From assembly GCA_041395325.1 (NCBI GenBank), contig JAWLAT010000025.1, positions 7,564 through 71,563 of the forward strand: a DNA stretch of 64,000 nucleotides, read 5' to 3'. The position numbers were made by a program, and so were the translations under genes. This stretch comes from JAWLAT01 sp041395325. Its GTDB lineage: Bacteria > Pseudomonadota > Gammaproteobacteria > Xanthomonadales > SZUA-5. Under the pieces are notes generated by a model, which saw only the letters and a list, made by a program, of their open reading frames with translations, was not told where the DNA came from and did not search any database. The number at the start of each line of letters is the position of its first letter. Within the stretch, counting starts at the first letter, position 1. This document shows, piece by piece, positions 39,195 through 48,282 of the stretch.

Positions 39195-39872
39195 TCAGCG
39201 TGGTGGTGGCGGCGGACGCACGCACAGCGCACGCCCGGTCTGCTCGGCCGACAGCGAGGCCGAACCGCGGCCTGCTTGATGAAAGGCCAGATACCAGGCC
39301 AGCGACGCGTCTTCGTCGCTGAGGTCACTGCTCCAGTACCAGCTGCCGGTCAGCCGGAAAGCGGGATCCACTTCGCAGCGCAGGTCCTGGCAGGGCACCG
39401 TCAGCGTGCCGCTGCCGTCGTAGATCTGCTCCAGTTCAGCCACGGTCGGCAGGCGCCAACCCGGTCCAGCCAGATCCAGCTCGCGGCAATAGCGATCGGC
39501 CGCGGCCCAGCCAATGTCGCCGGCGTTGTCACTGGCCGTCCATTGGAAACCGGTTTTCTGGTCGGCAATGATGCCGTTGCCCTGGTCGCGGAAACGTCCG
39601 ATCAACGAGGCGCGCAGCACCACTACCGAGTGACTGTCGGCCGCCACGGTCAGTTCGCGCCGGGCCTTGCCAGCGGCCGTCGAGCACTCGATCCATTGTG
39701 CCCCGGCGCCGGTTTGCAGGGTGATGGGCACGCCCGCCGACAGCTGCCCTTGAGGAGATCCGTTGACGACCAGATTGCATGGCTGGTCGGTGCGGACTTC
39801 CAGCGTGGCCTGGGCCAGCGCCAAAGGCGACCACCCCAGCAACAGCAAGCTTCCGATCAGTCTGCCCTGCAT
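39195..39872 (-). CDS. Exported protein with DUF1566/Lcl C-terminal domain
   Basis: The 225-residue protein has a signal peptide (residues 1-21, ending ALAQ). A short beta domain with a PEGA-like sequence follows (LVVNGSPQGQLSAGVPITL). The C-terminal part is a DUF1566 (Lcl C-terminal-like) domain, with DQKTGFQWTASDNAGDIGWAAA, GWRLPTVAELEQIYD, SWYWSSD and CVR near the end. Such domains resemble collagen-binding or lectin-like folds. Function is unknown. It is divergent from the ABC exporter at 39935. Confidence 0.85.
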   Translation of the reverse strand: MQGRLIGSLLLLGWSPLALAQATLEVRTDQPCNLVVNGSPQGQLSAGVPITLQTGAGAQWIECSTAAGKARRELTVAADSHSVVVLRASLIGRFRDQGNGIIADQKTGFQWTASDNAGDIGWAAADRYCRELDLAGPGWRLPTVAELEQIYDGSGTLTVPCQDLRCEVDPAFRLTGSWYWSSDLSDEDASLAWYLAFHQAGRGSASLSAEQTGRALCVRPPPPPR

Positions 39873-39934
39873 GCCCTGCCCCCTCGTTTGTCACATGGAC
39901 CGTGCGGCAGGGAAAACGTCAGCACTGCGCCGAC

Positions 39935-41842
39935 ATGGCATCCTTCCTGCCCGTTCAGCAGCCATCATACGATGATTCTGAATCGGGATTGATCGCCCAG
40001 TTTCCATCGGATCATTCCTTTACCACCTCAGGTCGCCGCTTGAAGAACCCGCCCAGCCGCATCCGTCAACAAATCGTCCGCGCCATTGGCCTGGTCTGGC
40101 AAACCAGTCGGCCCCTGACACTGCTGCTCGGCGCATTGACGGTGCTGGCGGGATTGCTGCCGGCGGGCATCGCCTGGGTCGGCGCGCAACTGGTCGACGC
40201 GGTAGTGTTGGCCAGCCGAGCCGGTGCCGAAGCGGACTTCTCCCCCGCACTGGGCTGGATCATCAGCGAGGGCCTGCTGGTGGCCGCGCTGGCCGGTGCA
40301 CAGCGTGGTCTGAATCTGTGTCAGTCGCTGTTGCGGGCGCAACTGGGTCAACGCATCAACGTGATGATCCTGGAGAAGGCCCTGACCCTGGATCTGGCGC
40401 AATTCGAAGATGCCGATTTCTATGACCGACTGACCCGCGCCCGCCGCGAAGCCTCGACCCGGCCGCTGTCGCTGGTGATGCGCAGCTTCGGGCTGGCCCA
40501 GAATGCGATCGCGTTGCTCAGCTTCGGCGGGCTGCTGGTGCAGTTCTCCTCGCTGGCGGTGTTGCTGTTGCTGCTGGCCGGCCTGCCCGCCTTCCTGGTC
40601 GAAGCCAAGTTTTCCGAAGACGCCTTCCGGCTGTTCCGCTGGCGCTCGCCGGACACCCGTCGGCAGCTCTATCTGGAAACCGTGCTGGCGCGTGAGGATC
40701 ACGCCAAGGAGGTCAAGCTTTACGGGCTGGGGCCGCTGCTGCTGCAGCGCTACCGTGACATCTACAAGCGCCTGTTTGCCGAGGATCGGGCGCTGGCGCT
40801 ACGCCGCGATGGCTGGGGCTTCGTGCTGGGCTTGCTGGGCACCGCGACGCTGTACGGGGCCTATGGCTGGATTGCCTGGAGCACGGTACAGGGGCAGATC
40901 AGTCTCGGTCAGATGACCATGTACCTGTTGTTGTTCCGCCAGGGCCAGAGTGCGGTCTCGGCCATCCTGTCGGCGCTGGGTGGGATGTACGAGGACAACC
41001 TCTACCTGTCGACGCTGTACGAGTACCTCGATGCGCCTGGCGGACAAACGGATCGGGGCGAGGCAAGCAGCGGACCAGAGCCCGGCGACGGGATCCGTTT
41101 CGAAGCCGTCAGCTTCCGCTATCCGGACGCCGACAGCGATGCGCTGCAGGGCATCGACCTGCACCTGCGACCCGGTGAGTCACTGGCACTGGTGGGCGAG
41201 AATGGTTCGGGCAAGACCACGCTGATCAAGTTGCTGACGCGCCTGTATGCACCGAGCAGCGGCCGCATTCTGCTCGACGGGCTGGACCTGGCGCAGTGGG
41301 ATCCAGCGGTCCTGCGGCGGCGAATCGGTGTGATTTTTCAGGATTTCGCCCGCTATCAGCTCAGCGTGGGCGAGAACATTGGCGCAGGCGATGTGCACGC
41401 TTTTGACGACGCCGAGCGCTGGAAAACTGCAGCCACCCGTGGCATGGCCGACGAATTCGTATCGCAACTGCCGGAGGGCTACGCGACGCAACTCGGCAAG
41501 TGGTTCGCAGCCGGACGCGAGCTGTCTGGCGGGCAGTGGCAGAAGATCGCGCTGGCCCGCGCCTTCATGCGCGAGGATGCGGACATTCTGGTGCTCGATG
41601 AGCCCACCGCGGCGATGGACGCCGCAGCCGAGGCGACGATCTTCGAGCACTTTCGTCAGATGACGCGCGGGCGCATCGCGATCCTTATCTCGCATCGCTT
41701 TTCGACCGTCCGGATGGCCGACCAGATCGTCGTCATCGAACACGGTCGCATCACCGAGCGGGGCGACCACACCAGCCTGATGGCCCAGGGGGGCCGCTAC
41801 GCGACGTTGTTCAGTCTGCAGGCGGCGGGCTATCGCGAATGA
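39935..41842 (+). CDS. ABC exporter, fused permease and ATPase
   Basis: The 635-residue half-transporter has a membrane domain (about residues 65-340) with the LDLAQFEDADFYDRLTRARRE segment common in one branch of peptide or lipid exporters. The ATPase has Walker A GENGSGKTT, signature LSGGQ, Walker B ILVLDEPTAAMD and His in LISHRF. The substrate is not known. The start is uncertain: the ATG at 39935 gives about 38 residues before the conserved part, and a TTG near 40042 is possible. It stands alone between an exported protein and a diguanylate cyclase. Confidence 0.88.
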   Translation: MASFLPVQQPSYDDSESGLIAQFPSDHSFTTSGRRLKNPPSRIRQQIVRAIGLVWQTSRPLTLLLGALTVLAGLLPAGIAWVGAQLVDAVVLASRAGAEADFSPALGWIISEGLLVAALAGAQRGLNLCQSLLRAQLGQRINVMILEKALTLDLAQFEDADFYDRLTRARREASTRPLSLVMRSFGLAQNAIALLSFGGLLVQFSSLAVLLLLLAGLPAFLVEAKFSEDAFRLFRWRSPDTRRQLYLETVLAREDHAKEVKLYGLGPLLLQRYRDIYKRLFAEDRALALRRDGWGFVLGLLGTATLYGAYGWIAWSTVQGQISLGQMTMYLLLFRQGQSAVSAILSALGGMYEDNLYLSTLYEYLDAPGGQTDRGEASSGPEPGDGIRFEAVSFRYPDADSDALQGIDLHLRPGESLALVGENGSGKTTLIKLLTRLYAPSSGRILLDGLDLAQWDPAVLRRRIGVIFQDFARYQLSVGENIGAGDVHAFDDAERWKTAATRGMADEFVSQLPEGYATQLGKWFAAGRELSGGQWQKIALARAFMREDADILVLDEPTAAMDAAAEATIFEHFRQMTRGRIAILISHRFSTVRMADQIVVIEHGRITERGDHTSLMAQGGRYATLFSLQAAGYRE

Positions 41843-41980
41843 CAGGGTCGCCTTCGCGGCACCCGCAAGTGCGCATTTGTAGACAATGATGACTTTCGGC
41901 ACGGGTACCGATCACCCCTGGCACGACGCCCTCAAACGCTGCGTTAGCCTTGGCTGATATGTACAGGGGCGCCATGCGGC

Positions 41981-43141
41981 ATGGATCCGACCACCGCGTT
42001 CATCATCGCGGCGCTGATGATGCTCCTCAACGGCGCGGTGCTGGGTCTGCTGCATGGCGACCTGCCGCGCACGCTGCGACCGGCGGCGACCCTGTGGCGG
42101 ATAGGCACCGTCCTGATCGCCCTGGGCTGCGTCGCACTGGCGCTGCAACGCTGGCTGCCGATTGACCTGTTGCTGCCGCTGGCCAACGGTCTGGTGGTCA
42201 CCGGCACCGTCTGCTACCACCAGGCGCTGCGCCGCTTCGATGGCCGGCCCATCGCCCACTGGCCCTGGTGGCTGCCGCTCGCCTGCGCATTGCTGGTGTG
42301 GTGGTACAGCGCCCCGTCACCGGATCTGCGCGGTCGAGCCATCGCGGTCTCCGCGGCACTGGGCGTGGTGATGGTGCTGACGGCCCGCGATCTGTTCAAC
42401 GCGCCGGCCGGTCAGCACGGCACCAGCCGGCGCCTGCTCGCGAGCATCTTCACACTGATGGCAACGTTCTTCTTGTTGCGTTCGGTCATTGTTGGGCTGG
42501 CTGGCACCGCTGACGCGAGCATTCTCGATGCCACCGACTGGCTGAACATCGCCACGCCGATGGTCTCGGCCGTCATGCCGGTCATCGGCACGACCTGCTT
42601 CCTGCTGTTGTGCTCGGATCGGCTGCGGCGCGACTGGGAACTGGCTGCGTCGACCGATCAGCTGACCGGGCTGGCCAATCGACGCAATCTGCAGCGCCTG
42701 GGTGCCGAGCGCATTGCCGCAGCGACTTCGGGAGAGCGCCCATTCTCTCTGGCCGTGCTGGACATCGACCATTTCAAGCAGGTCAATGACAGCCATGGCC
42801 ACCAGTGCGGCGATCTGGCACTGCGTCACGTGGCCGAGACCCTGCGCGAAGCGGCCGGGTCCGCGGCCACGGTTTGCCGACATGGTGGCGAGGAGTTCGT
42901 CGTGCTGCTGGATGTGGGAGATCCCAGAACGGCCCTGGCCGACGGTGAGCGCTTGCGGGCGGCCGTGGCCGGACGTCCGTTCATGCCGCCGACGGGCAGT
43001 GAAGCGATCAGGATCACCGTGTCGATCGGCGTGACCTGCTGGCAGCCAGGTGACGCACAGCTGGACGAGCTGCTGCGTCGAGCCGATCGGGCCCTGTATC
43101 GAGCCAAGGCCGAGGCGCGCGACCGGGTGATCGCCGGCTAA
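41981..43141 (+). CDS. Membrane-bound diguanylate cyclase
   Basis: The 386-residue protein has about six N-terminal membrane helices (residues 5-210) and a C-terminal GGDEF domain. The active-site motif is GGEEF at residues 302-306 in CRHGGEEF, with LDIDHFKQVND before it, so c-di-GMP synthesis is expected. No RxxD inhibitory site is visible at the usual place upstream. The ATG is preceded by a weak GCGGC. The gene ends 15 bp before the convergent permease gene. Confidence 0.92.
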   Translation: MDPTTAFIIAALMMLLNGAVLGLLHGDLPRTLRPAATLWRIGTVLIALGCVALALQRWLPIDLLLPLANGLVVTGTVCYHQALRRFDGRPIAHWPWWLPLACALLVWWYSAPSPDLRGRAIAVSAALGVVMVLTARDLFNAPAGQHGTSRRLLASIFTLMATFFLLRSVIVGLAGTADASILDATDWLNIATPMVSAVMPVIGTTCFLLLCSDRLRRDWELAASTDQLTGLANRRNLQRLGAERIAAATSGERPFSLAVLDIDHFKQVNDSHGHQCGDLALRHVAETLREAAGSAATVCRHGGEEFVVLLDVGDPRTALADGERLRAAVAGRPFMPPTGSEAIRITVSIGVTCWQPGDAQLDELLRRADRALYRAKAEARDRVIAG

Positions 43142-43155
43142 CCGAGGGACCGCTG

Positions 43156-45870
43156 TCAATCCCCGCGCAGTGTCACCGCCGGGTCAATGCGCATGGCCCG
43201 CCAGGCCGGCGCGAAGGTCGCCAGCGCCGCCGCGGCGCCCAGCAGCAGCGCCACCAGCAGCAGCGTCAGCGGATCGTAGGGCCGCACGCCGAACAGCACC
43301 GAGGCCAGCGCCGGACCCAGCAACAGGGCCAGGCCGATACCGATGACCGCGCCGACGCCGATCAGACGGCCGACCGAGTCCAGCAACAGCAGCAGCACAT
43401 CACGTCGACTGGCGCCCAGTGCCATGCGCAGCCCGAGGTCGCGGTGGCGTTGCTGCACGGTGTAGCTCAGCAGGCCAAATACGCCGATGGTGGCCAGGGT
43501 CAGCACCAGTCCGGCGAACACCGCCACCAGCTGGGCCCGGAAGCGCTGCCGAGCCGTGGCCTGCTGGGCGATCTCGTCCAGCGTCGAAACTTCACGCAGG
43601 CTGACCAGCTGCTCGGTGTCGACGCGATGAATGGCAGCCCGCACGCGGGTGGCCAGCTGAGCGCCGTCGCCGGCTTGCGGCGCCGCCAGCAGGAAGATGT
43701 CGCCGATCGGCTGCTGCGGCAGCGGCACGTACAGCTGCGCGTAGCCTTCGGTCTCATCCGGGCGCGCCTTGACCTGGGCGGCGATACCGACGATCTCGCG
43801 CAAGGTCGACGGTGCCTCCGGATCGGACGAAGTCTGCACCGCCAGTCGCCGGCCGAGCAGACGCGCCAACGGCTCGCCGGCCGCCAGCTGCTGACGCGCC
43901 AGCGCTTCATTGACGATGGCGACCGGCACACTGTCTGCGCTGTCCCGGGTGTCGAAGGCACGGCCGGCCAACAGCGGCACCTCGACCACATCGAAGTAGC
44001 GCTCACTGATGATCTGGTAGTCGACGCTCTGGCGTGAGGACGGGTCGCTGGCGGACGCGGTTTCGGGTCGCACCAGCGCATCGCCGTAGGAGGAAGCCCC
44101 CAGCGGCAACGTGGTGGCCCAGGCGGCCTCGCGGATACCCGGCGTGTCACGAACCTCCCGGGCGACGTCCTCGTAGAAGCGCTGCAGATCGGCAGCGGTC
44201 GGGTAGCGGCTGCCCAATGGATCCACCATCATCGTCAGCACACCGTGGGCGCGGTAACCTGGATCGACCTGACCCAGCGCCAGCAAGGTGCGAAGCAGCA
44301 GGCCGGCGCCAAACAGCAGCACGACGGCCACGGCGATCTGCCCGACCACCAGCACGCCCCGCAGCCGCCCACCGCGTGTCCCCACGCTGCTGCGACTGTC
44401 GCTGCCGATGGCCTGCACCGGCGACGAGCGACTGGCCTGCCAGGCCGGCGCCAGGCCAAACAGCAGCCCGGTCAGCAGGGCGGCCACCAGACAGAAGCCG
44501 ACGACACGCAGGTCGAAACTCAAGGTCACCGCAGCCGGCAATAGGCGAGCCGGCAACAACGACGGCGCCAGCAGCAGGATCAGCCATCCCAGCAGCAGGC
44601 CTGCGCCCGCGCCGAGAAAGGCCAGCAACAGACTCTCGGTCAGCAGCTGGCGCAGCATGCGGCCACGGGTGGCGCCGAGCGCGGCGCGGATGGCCAGCTC
44701 TCGCGATCGCACACTGCCGCGGGCCAGCAGCAGATTGGCCACATTGGCACAGCAAACCAGCAGCACCAGCGCGACCACCGCCAGGAACAACCACGCCGTC
44801 AGGCGCAGATCCCCCCCCACCAGCACCTGCTGCAGCGGCGTGGCCGCGATGCCTCGGCCCTCGTTGGTCTGCGGATACTCGCGCGCCAGATCGGCAGCGA
44901 TGCGATCCAGATCGGCGGCGGCCGCCGCCCGGTCCACGTTCGGCTGCAGGCGGGCGATGACGCTGAAGAAGCGCGCCGCCCGCATGCCTGGCGGCGCATC
45001 GGCAAATGAGGTCAGTGCCCAGACGCTGCTGTGGCCGATGACGTCGGCCGCCTGCGGCGCCACACCGACCACCGTGTACGGCTCCCCATCGAGGGTCAGT
45101 GCCTGGCCGACGATGCCCGGGTCGGCGTGGAAATGGGTCCGCCAGAAGCGCTCACTCAGCACCACCAGATTGTTGTCCGGGCGGTCATCGGAGGCCGTCA
45201 GCATCCGACCGACCAGCGCCGGCAGTCCCAACGCATCGAACAAGCCCGCCGAGACCCATTGCCGCGCGATGTTCTCGCCGGTGCCATCGGGATGGGTCAT
45301 GACCATGCTGGCCACATTCGGCTGATAGCCACCGATGGCCGCGATGGTCTGACTCTGCCGGGCCCAGTCGTCCATGTTCGGTGGCGACACCGGGCTGCGC
45401 GCACCGCCGGGGCCGGTTTCGTTGAGGAATAGCAGCCGCTCAGGCTGAGGCAGCGGCAGATCCCGCAGGAGGGTGGCGTCGACCAGGGCGAAGATCGCCG
45501 CATTGGCACCAATGCCCAGCGCCAGCGTCAGAATCGCCACACTGGCGAAGGACGGGTGGCTGCGCAGCTGACGCCAGGCCAGCCGCAGGTCGTGCCAGAG
45601 GTCCTGCCACCAGGCGCGATCGGGCGCGCCAGTCGCCAGGCCATCGGCACGTGCCTGACGCAAGGGCTGCAGGCGCGCCGGCAATTGGGTGTCCTCGGCT
45701 TCGGCCAGCACGCGACGCTCCGCCTCGGCGGCATCGCAACCCTCCTGCAGCAGCTCACGGTAGCGCTCCTGCAAATGTTGATCGAGTTCCTCGACCATGT
45801 CGGCCAGCCGTTCGGGACGCAGGCGCAGGCCGCTCAGGCGACGGCGCAAGGCGGGCTTGAAGTCAGGCAT
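43156..45870 (-). CDS. ADOP-type duplicated FtsX/MacB permease
   Basis: The 904-residue protein has an N-terminal soluble helical domain (VEELDQHLQERYRELL, then an EAERRVLAE segment), one helix, a MacB-like periplasmic domain, three FtsX helices, a second helix-periplasmic-helices unit and three final helices. This is the duplicated layout of ADOP permeases (TIGR03434 type), usually next to a PadR regulator, as here. The FtsX motif ELAIRAALGATRGRML appears once and DLGLRMALGASRRDV once. No ATPase gene is near. The gene overlaps padR by 8 bp. The exported substrate is unknown. Confidence 0.9.
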   Translation of the reverse strand: MPDFKPALRRRLSGLRLRPERLADMVEELDQHLQERYRELLQEGCDAAEAERRVLAEAEDTQLPARLQPLRQARADGLATGAPDRAWWQDLWHDLRLAWRQLRSHPSFASVAILTLALGIGANAAIFALVDATLLRDLPLPQPERLLFLNETGPGGARSPVSPPNMDDWARQSQTIAAIGGYQPNVASMVMTHPDGTGENIARQWVSAGLFDALGLPALVGRMLTASDDRPDNNLVVLSERFWRTHFHADPGIVGQALTLDGEPYTVVGVAPQAADVIGHSSVWALTSFADAPPGMRAARFFSVIARLQPNVDRAAAAADLDRIAADLAREYPQTNEGRGIAATPLQQVLVGGDLRLTAWLFLAVVALVLLVCCANVANLLLARGSVRSRELAIRAALGATRGRMLRQLLTESLLLAFLGAGAGLLLGWLILLLAPSLLPARLLPAAVTLSFDLRVVGFCLVAALLTGLLFGLAPAWQASRSSPVQAIGSDSRSSVGTRGGRLRGVLVVGQIAVAVVLLFGAGLLLRTLLALGQVDPGYRAHGVLTMMVDPLGSRYPTAADLQRFYEDVAREVRDTPGIREAAWATTLPLGASSYGDALVRPETASASDPSSRQSVDYQIISERYFDVVEVPLLAGRAFDTRDSADSVPVAIVNEALARQQLAAGEPLARLLGRRLAVQTSSDPEAPSTLREIVGIAAQVKARPDETEGYAQLYVPLPQQPIGDIFLLAAPQAGDGAQLATRVRAAIHRVDTEQLVSLREVSTLDEIAQQATARQRFRAQLVAVFAGLVLTLATIGVFGLLSYTVQQRHRDLGLRMALGASRRDVLLLLLDSVGRLIGVGAVIGIGLALLLGPALASVLFGVRPYDPLTLLLVALLLGAAAALATFAPAWRAMRIDPAVTLRGD

Positions 45871-46222
45871 GCTGCTCTCCGGTGATCAGGTCGACGGCTT
45901 CGACGAAAGAGCGCCAGGTCTCGCGCTGACGCGTCAACACACGCGCACCCAGTTCGGTCAGTGTGTAAAAGCGACGGCGGCGCTCGCCGGCCTTCTCCAC
46001 CCAGCGCCCCTGCAGCCAGCCGCGCTCTTCCAGCCGGTACAGCAGCGGATAGAGCGAGGCGATGTGGAATTTCAGGCGACCGCCGGAGCGCGACTCGATC
46101 AGCTTGCTGATCTCGTAGCCATGGCGGGCGCGGCCCTCGACGATCGCCAGGATGATCAGCTCGGCCGAGCCCTTCTTCATCTCGCGATCCAGCGTGCGGG
46201 TGTCGATATCTGTCATAGGCAT
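45863..46222 (-). CDS. PadR-family transcriptional regulator
   Basis: The 119-residue protein is a winged-helix PadR regulator with the typical GSAELIILAIVEGRARHGYEISKLIE and SLYPLLYRLEERGWL. It is of the sort paired with ADOP permeases (TIGR03433 type), and overlaps that permease gene by 8 bp. The start is ambiguous: ATGs at 46252, 46222 and 46216 are in frame, and none has a ribosome site. An inverted repeat covers the last two. It is probably an autorepressor of this operon. Confidence 0.88.
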   Translation of the reverse strand: MPMTDIDTRTLDREMKKGSAELIILAIVEGRARHGYEISKLIESRSGGRLKFHIASLYPLLYRLEERGWLQGRWVEKAGERRRRFYTLTELGARVLTRQRETWRSFVEAVDLITGEQHA

Positions 46223-46230
46223 ATATGACA
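46211..46230. promoter_or_regulatory. Candidate PadR operator over the padR start
   Basis: Arms TGTCATA (46211-46217) and TATGACA (46224-46230) are a perfect inverted repeat around a 6-nt spacer. It covers two candidate start codons, so the message may be leaderless or very short-leadered. Confidence 0.5.
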
Positions 46231-46297
46231 CTGCCAGCTGTGCCAGTGGCATGTGCCGCAGGTCACGTTGCCCAGAGAGCGCCCCACAGATGTGACA

Positions 46298-46328
46298 AGG
46301 CCCGGGCCGCCGCTGGCGACCCGGGCCT
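46298..46328 (-). terminator. Terminator hairpin of the serine hydrolase gene
   Basis: AGGCCCGGG (46298-46306) pairs with CCCGGGCCT (46320-46328), with an inner CGCC/GGCG stem. It lies 28 bp after the hydrolase stop codon. The T-tract is short on the leftward strand. Confidence 0.55.
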
Positions 46329-46356
46329 CATCAGACCCCATTGGCGAGTTGTCCGA

Positions 46357-47700
46357 TCAGAACATCCCGGGGGCAGCCTGCGCGGCCACCACGGCATGAG
46401 CCAGCCCCTTGACCCGGGCATCGCGGAAGGCGTCATCGAGCACACCACCGGCGCTGTCGGCGAAGTTGGCCGAGTTCATCACCAGCGTGGCGATGTAGCC
46501 GCCCGGCAACGACCGAACTTCAGCGCGCGTGCCGGACCACTGACCGTTGTGACTCCAGGTGCGGCCAATGTCCCAGTCACTCTTCCACCAGCCCAGGCTG
46601 TCGCTGTAACCCGCCTCCATCAGCGCATAGTCCTCGCGCAGCAACAGGTTCTCGGTGTGCTTGAGCTGGAACAGCAGCTTGCGCATCTGGGCACTGCTCA
46701 GAATCCAGGCGCCGGCCGCGCAGGTGTGATTCTGGTCATGCGGCAGCGTCCCACTGCTGTCGCTGGCATCGTCGTACCAGCGGATGTAGTTGCCGTTGGG
46801 CTGGGCGGTGGAGATCTCCGCCATGTTGCACGACCCGCTGATCCCGATCGGCGCGTACAGCTGCGTGTTGACCAGACCCCGGTAGCTGTTGTTGGTGGCC
46901 ATCTGGATGAAGGCATCGTAGTCGGCCGTGTTGTAGCCCGCCGCCTGCGACTCGAAGACCTGCATCGTCACCGGCGCCGCCATGTAGGCCAGCATGATCT
47001 GGAACAGGCCCTGCGACATGTTGGCGTAGGAACGGCTGCCCACCGTGGGCGGCGCCGCGGTCGGTGGTTGGTTGGCCGCCGCACAGTTGGCCGCATCACC
47101 ATCGAGCAGGCGCTGCTTGATGGTTCGTCCACCGCAGGAGGAATGCCGGAAGCCGCCTCGGTGCTGCAACATCATGCGCAGCGTGACCGGGCCCGAACCG
47201 GACTCGCCATTGGCAAATCGTGGATGCAGTTGCGAGCGCCAGCGATACGGCAGGTGATTGACGATGGGGTCGTCCAGATCGACGTTGAACTGGCGTGCGA
47301 CCTTGATCGCCGCCGCGGTGGTGATCAGCTTGCTCACGCTGCCCCACGGCGTCTGGGTACCGACATCGAAGGCCCGCTGGCCACCGGGGTCACAAAGGGT
47401 TCTGGCCTGCCCCTGCTCGATCTCGACGACGATCTCGCCGCGGGCGTTGGTCAGGGTGGCCACATAGCCCTTGACCTGCGAATCGGCCATCCCCAACACC
47501 ACCTCGTCCACAAAGGTGCTGGTGTGGATGCCCGGACTGGCCTGCTCGACCAGATCCGGGTTGTAGCTGACCTGATTGCAGGGACCGGCTGTGGCCAGCT
47601 GTGCGCCACCAGCCAAGGCCAGGACCAGCACACTGCCCAACGATCGGCGCAGCACCCCGCGCTGGGGTGGCGCCGCCACCCCGTGTGCAAATCGGTTCAT
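46357..47700 (-). CDS. Secreted serine hydrolase, beta-lactamase/DD-peptidase fold
   Basis: The 447-residue protein has a signal peptide (about residues 1-38). The three motifs of class C-like serine hydrolases are present: the nucleophile in WGSVSK (Ser-x-x-Lys), Tyr in SYANMSQG (Tyr-x-Asn) and HNG in WSHNGQW. The insert between motifs is long and Cys-containing. Relatives include esterases, D-amino peptidases and beta-lactamase-like proteins; the substrate is unknown. It lies 18 bp after a small exported protein gene on the same strand, and a hairpin follows its stop. Confidence 0.88.
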   Translation of the reverse strand: MNRFAHGVAAPPQRGVLRRSLGSVLVLALAGGAQLATAGPCNQVSYNPDLVEQASPGIHTSTFVDEVVLGMADSQVKGYVATLTNARGEIVVEIEQGQARTLCDPGGQRAFDVGTQTPWGSVSKLITTAAAIKVARQFNVDLDDPIVNHLPYRWRSQLHPRFANGESGSGPVTLRMMLQHRGGFRHSSCGGRTIKQRLLDGDAANCAAANQPPTAAPPTVGSRSYANMSQGLFQIMLAYMAAPVTMQVFESQAAGYNTADYDAFIQMATNNSYRGLVNTQLYAPIGISGSCNMAEISTAQPNGNYIRWYDDASDSSGTLPHDQNHTCAAGAWILSSAQMRKLLFQLKHTENLLLREDYALMEAGYSDSLGWWKSDWDIGRTWSHNGQWSGTRAEVRSLPGGYIATLVMNSANFADSAGGVLDDAFRDARVKGLAHAVVAAQAAPGMF

Positions 47701-47718
47701 GGGATTCTGCTCCAGTGC

Positions 47719-48072
47719 TTACTTCAGGCGGATCCAGCGCAGTTGCTGAATGTTGCCGATGCAGAAGGCCTCGGCGGAGACGGCAATGTTGGCGCCGGAC
47801 GATTGCGCCAGCAGCGCCATCGAGTAGGCCTGCTTGCCGGCATCGGTGGTGCCGTCGAAGGTCAGCGACCAGGTTCCGTCGGTGGCGCAGCCGGGACGGG
47901 TCATGTCGCCATGGCCGGACAGCCGCAGCACCACGTCGCCGTTGTAGGCACCGCCGACGGCGATCTGGGTGATCTTCTGGTTGTCGTAGATCGTGGCCGC
48001 CGAGGCCGGCACGGCGGCGATGGCGGACACGCTGATCAGTGCGGCACAGAGGTTGCGGATCGAGTGGTTCAT
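47719..48072 (-). CDS. Small exported protein, unknown function
   Basis: The 117-residue protein has a signal peptide (about residues 1-25, ending ASAATI). The mature part is beta-rich, with two cysteines (RPGCATDG and EAFCIG) that may pair. It ends with WIRLK. No family is recognised. The ATG at 48072 follows AGGACC. It is 18 bp upstream of the serine hydrolase gene, so the two are probably co-transcribed. Confidence 0.72.
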   Translation of the reverse strand: MNHSIRNLCAALISVSAIAAVPASAATIYDNQKITQIAVGGAYNGDVVLRLSGHGDMTRPGCATDGTWSLTFDGTTDAGKQAYSMALLAQSSGANIAVSAEAFCIGNIQQLRWIRLK

Positions 48073-48282
48073 GAGCTTGGTCCTGTCGTATTGGGTTGAG
48101 GTTGAAGGCGCCAACGTTGCGCGTTCAGCGACAGGTACGCGGCGCCCACGGCGGAACGACAGGCCTCGTCGACGCCAGCACAAACGACATCGGAAACTGC
48201 CAGATCGTTGGCAGATCCAGCTCAGCCCCGCCGCATTCAGCTCCGTTCAGTGAGCGCCAGGCGACCGTGCTAGGGTCCTGGC

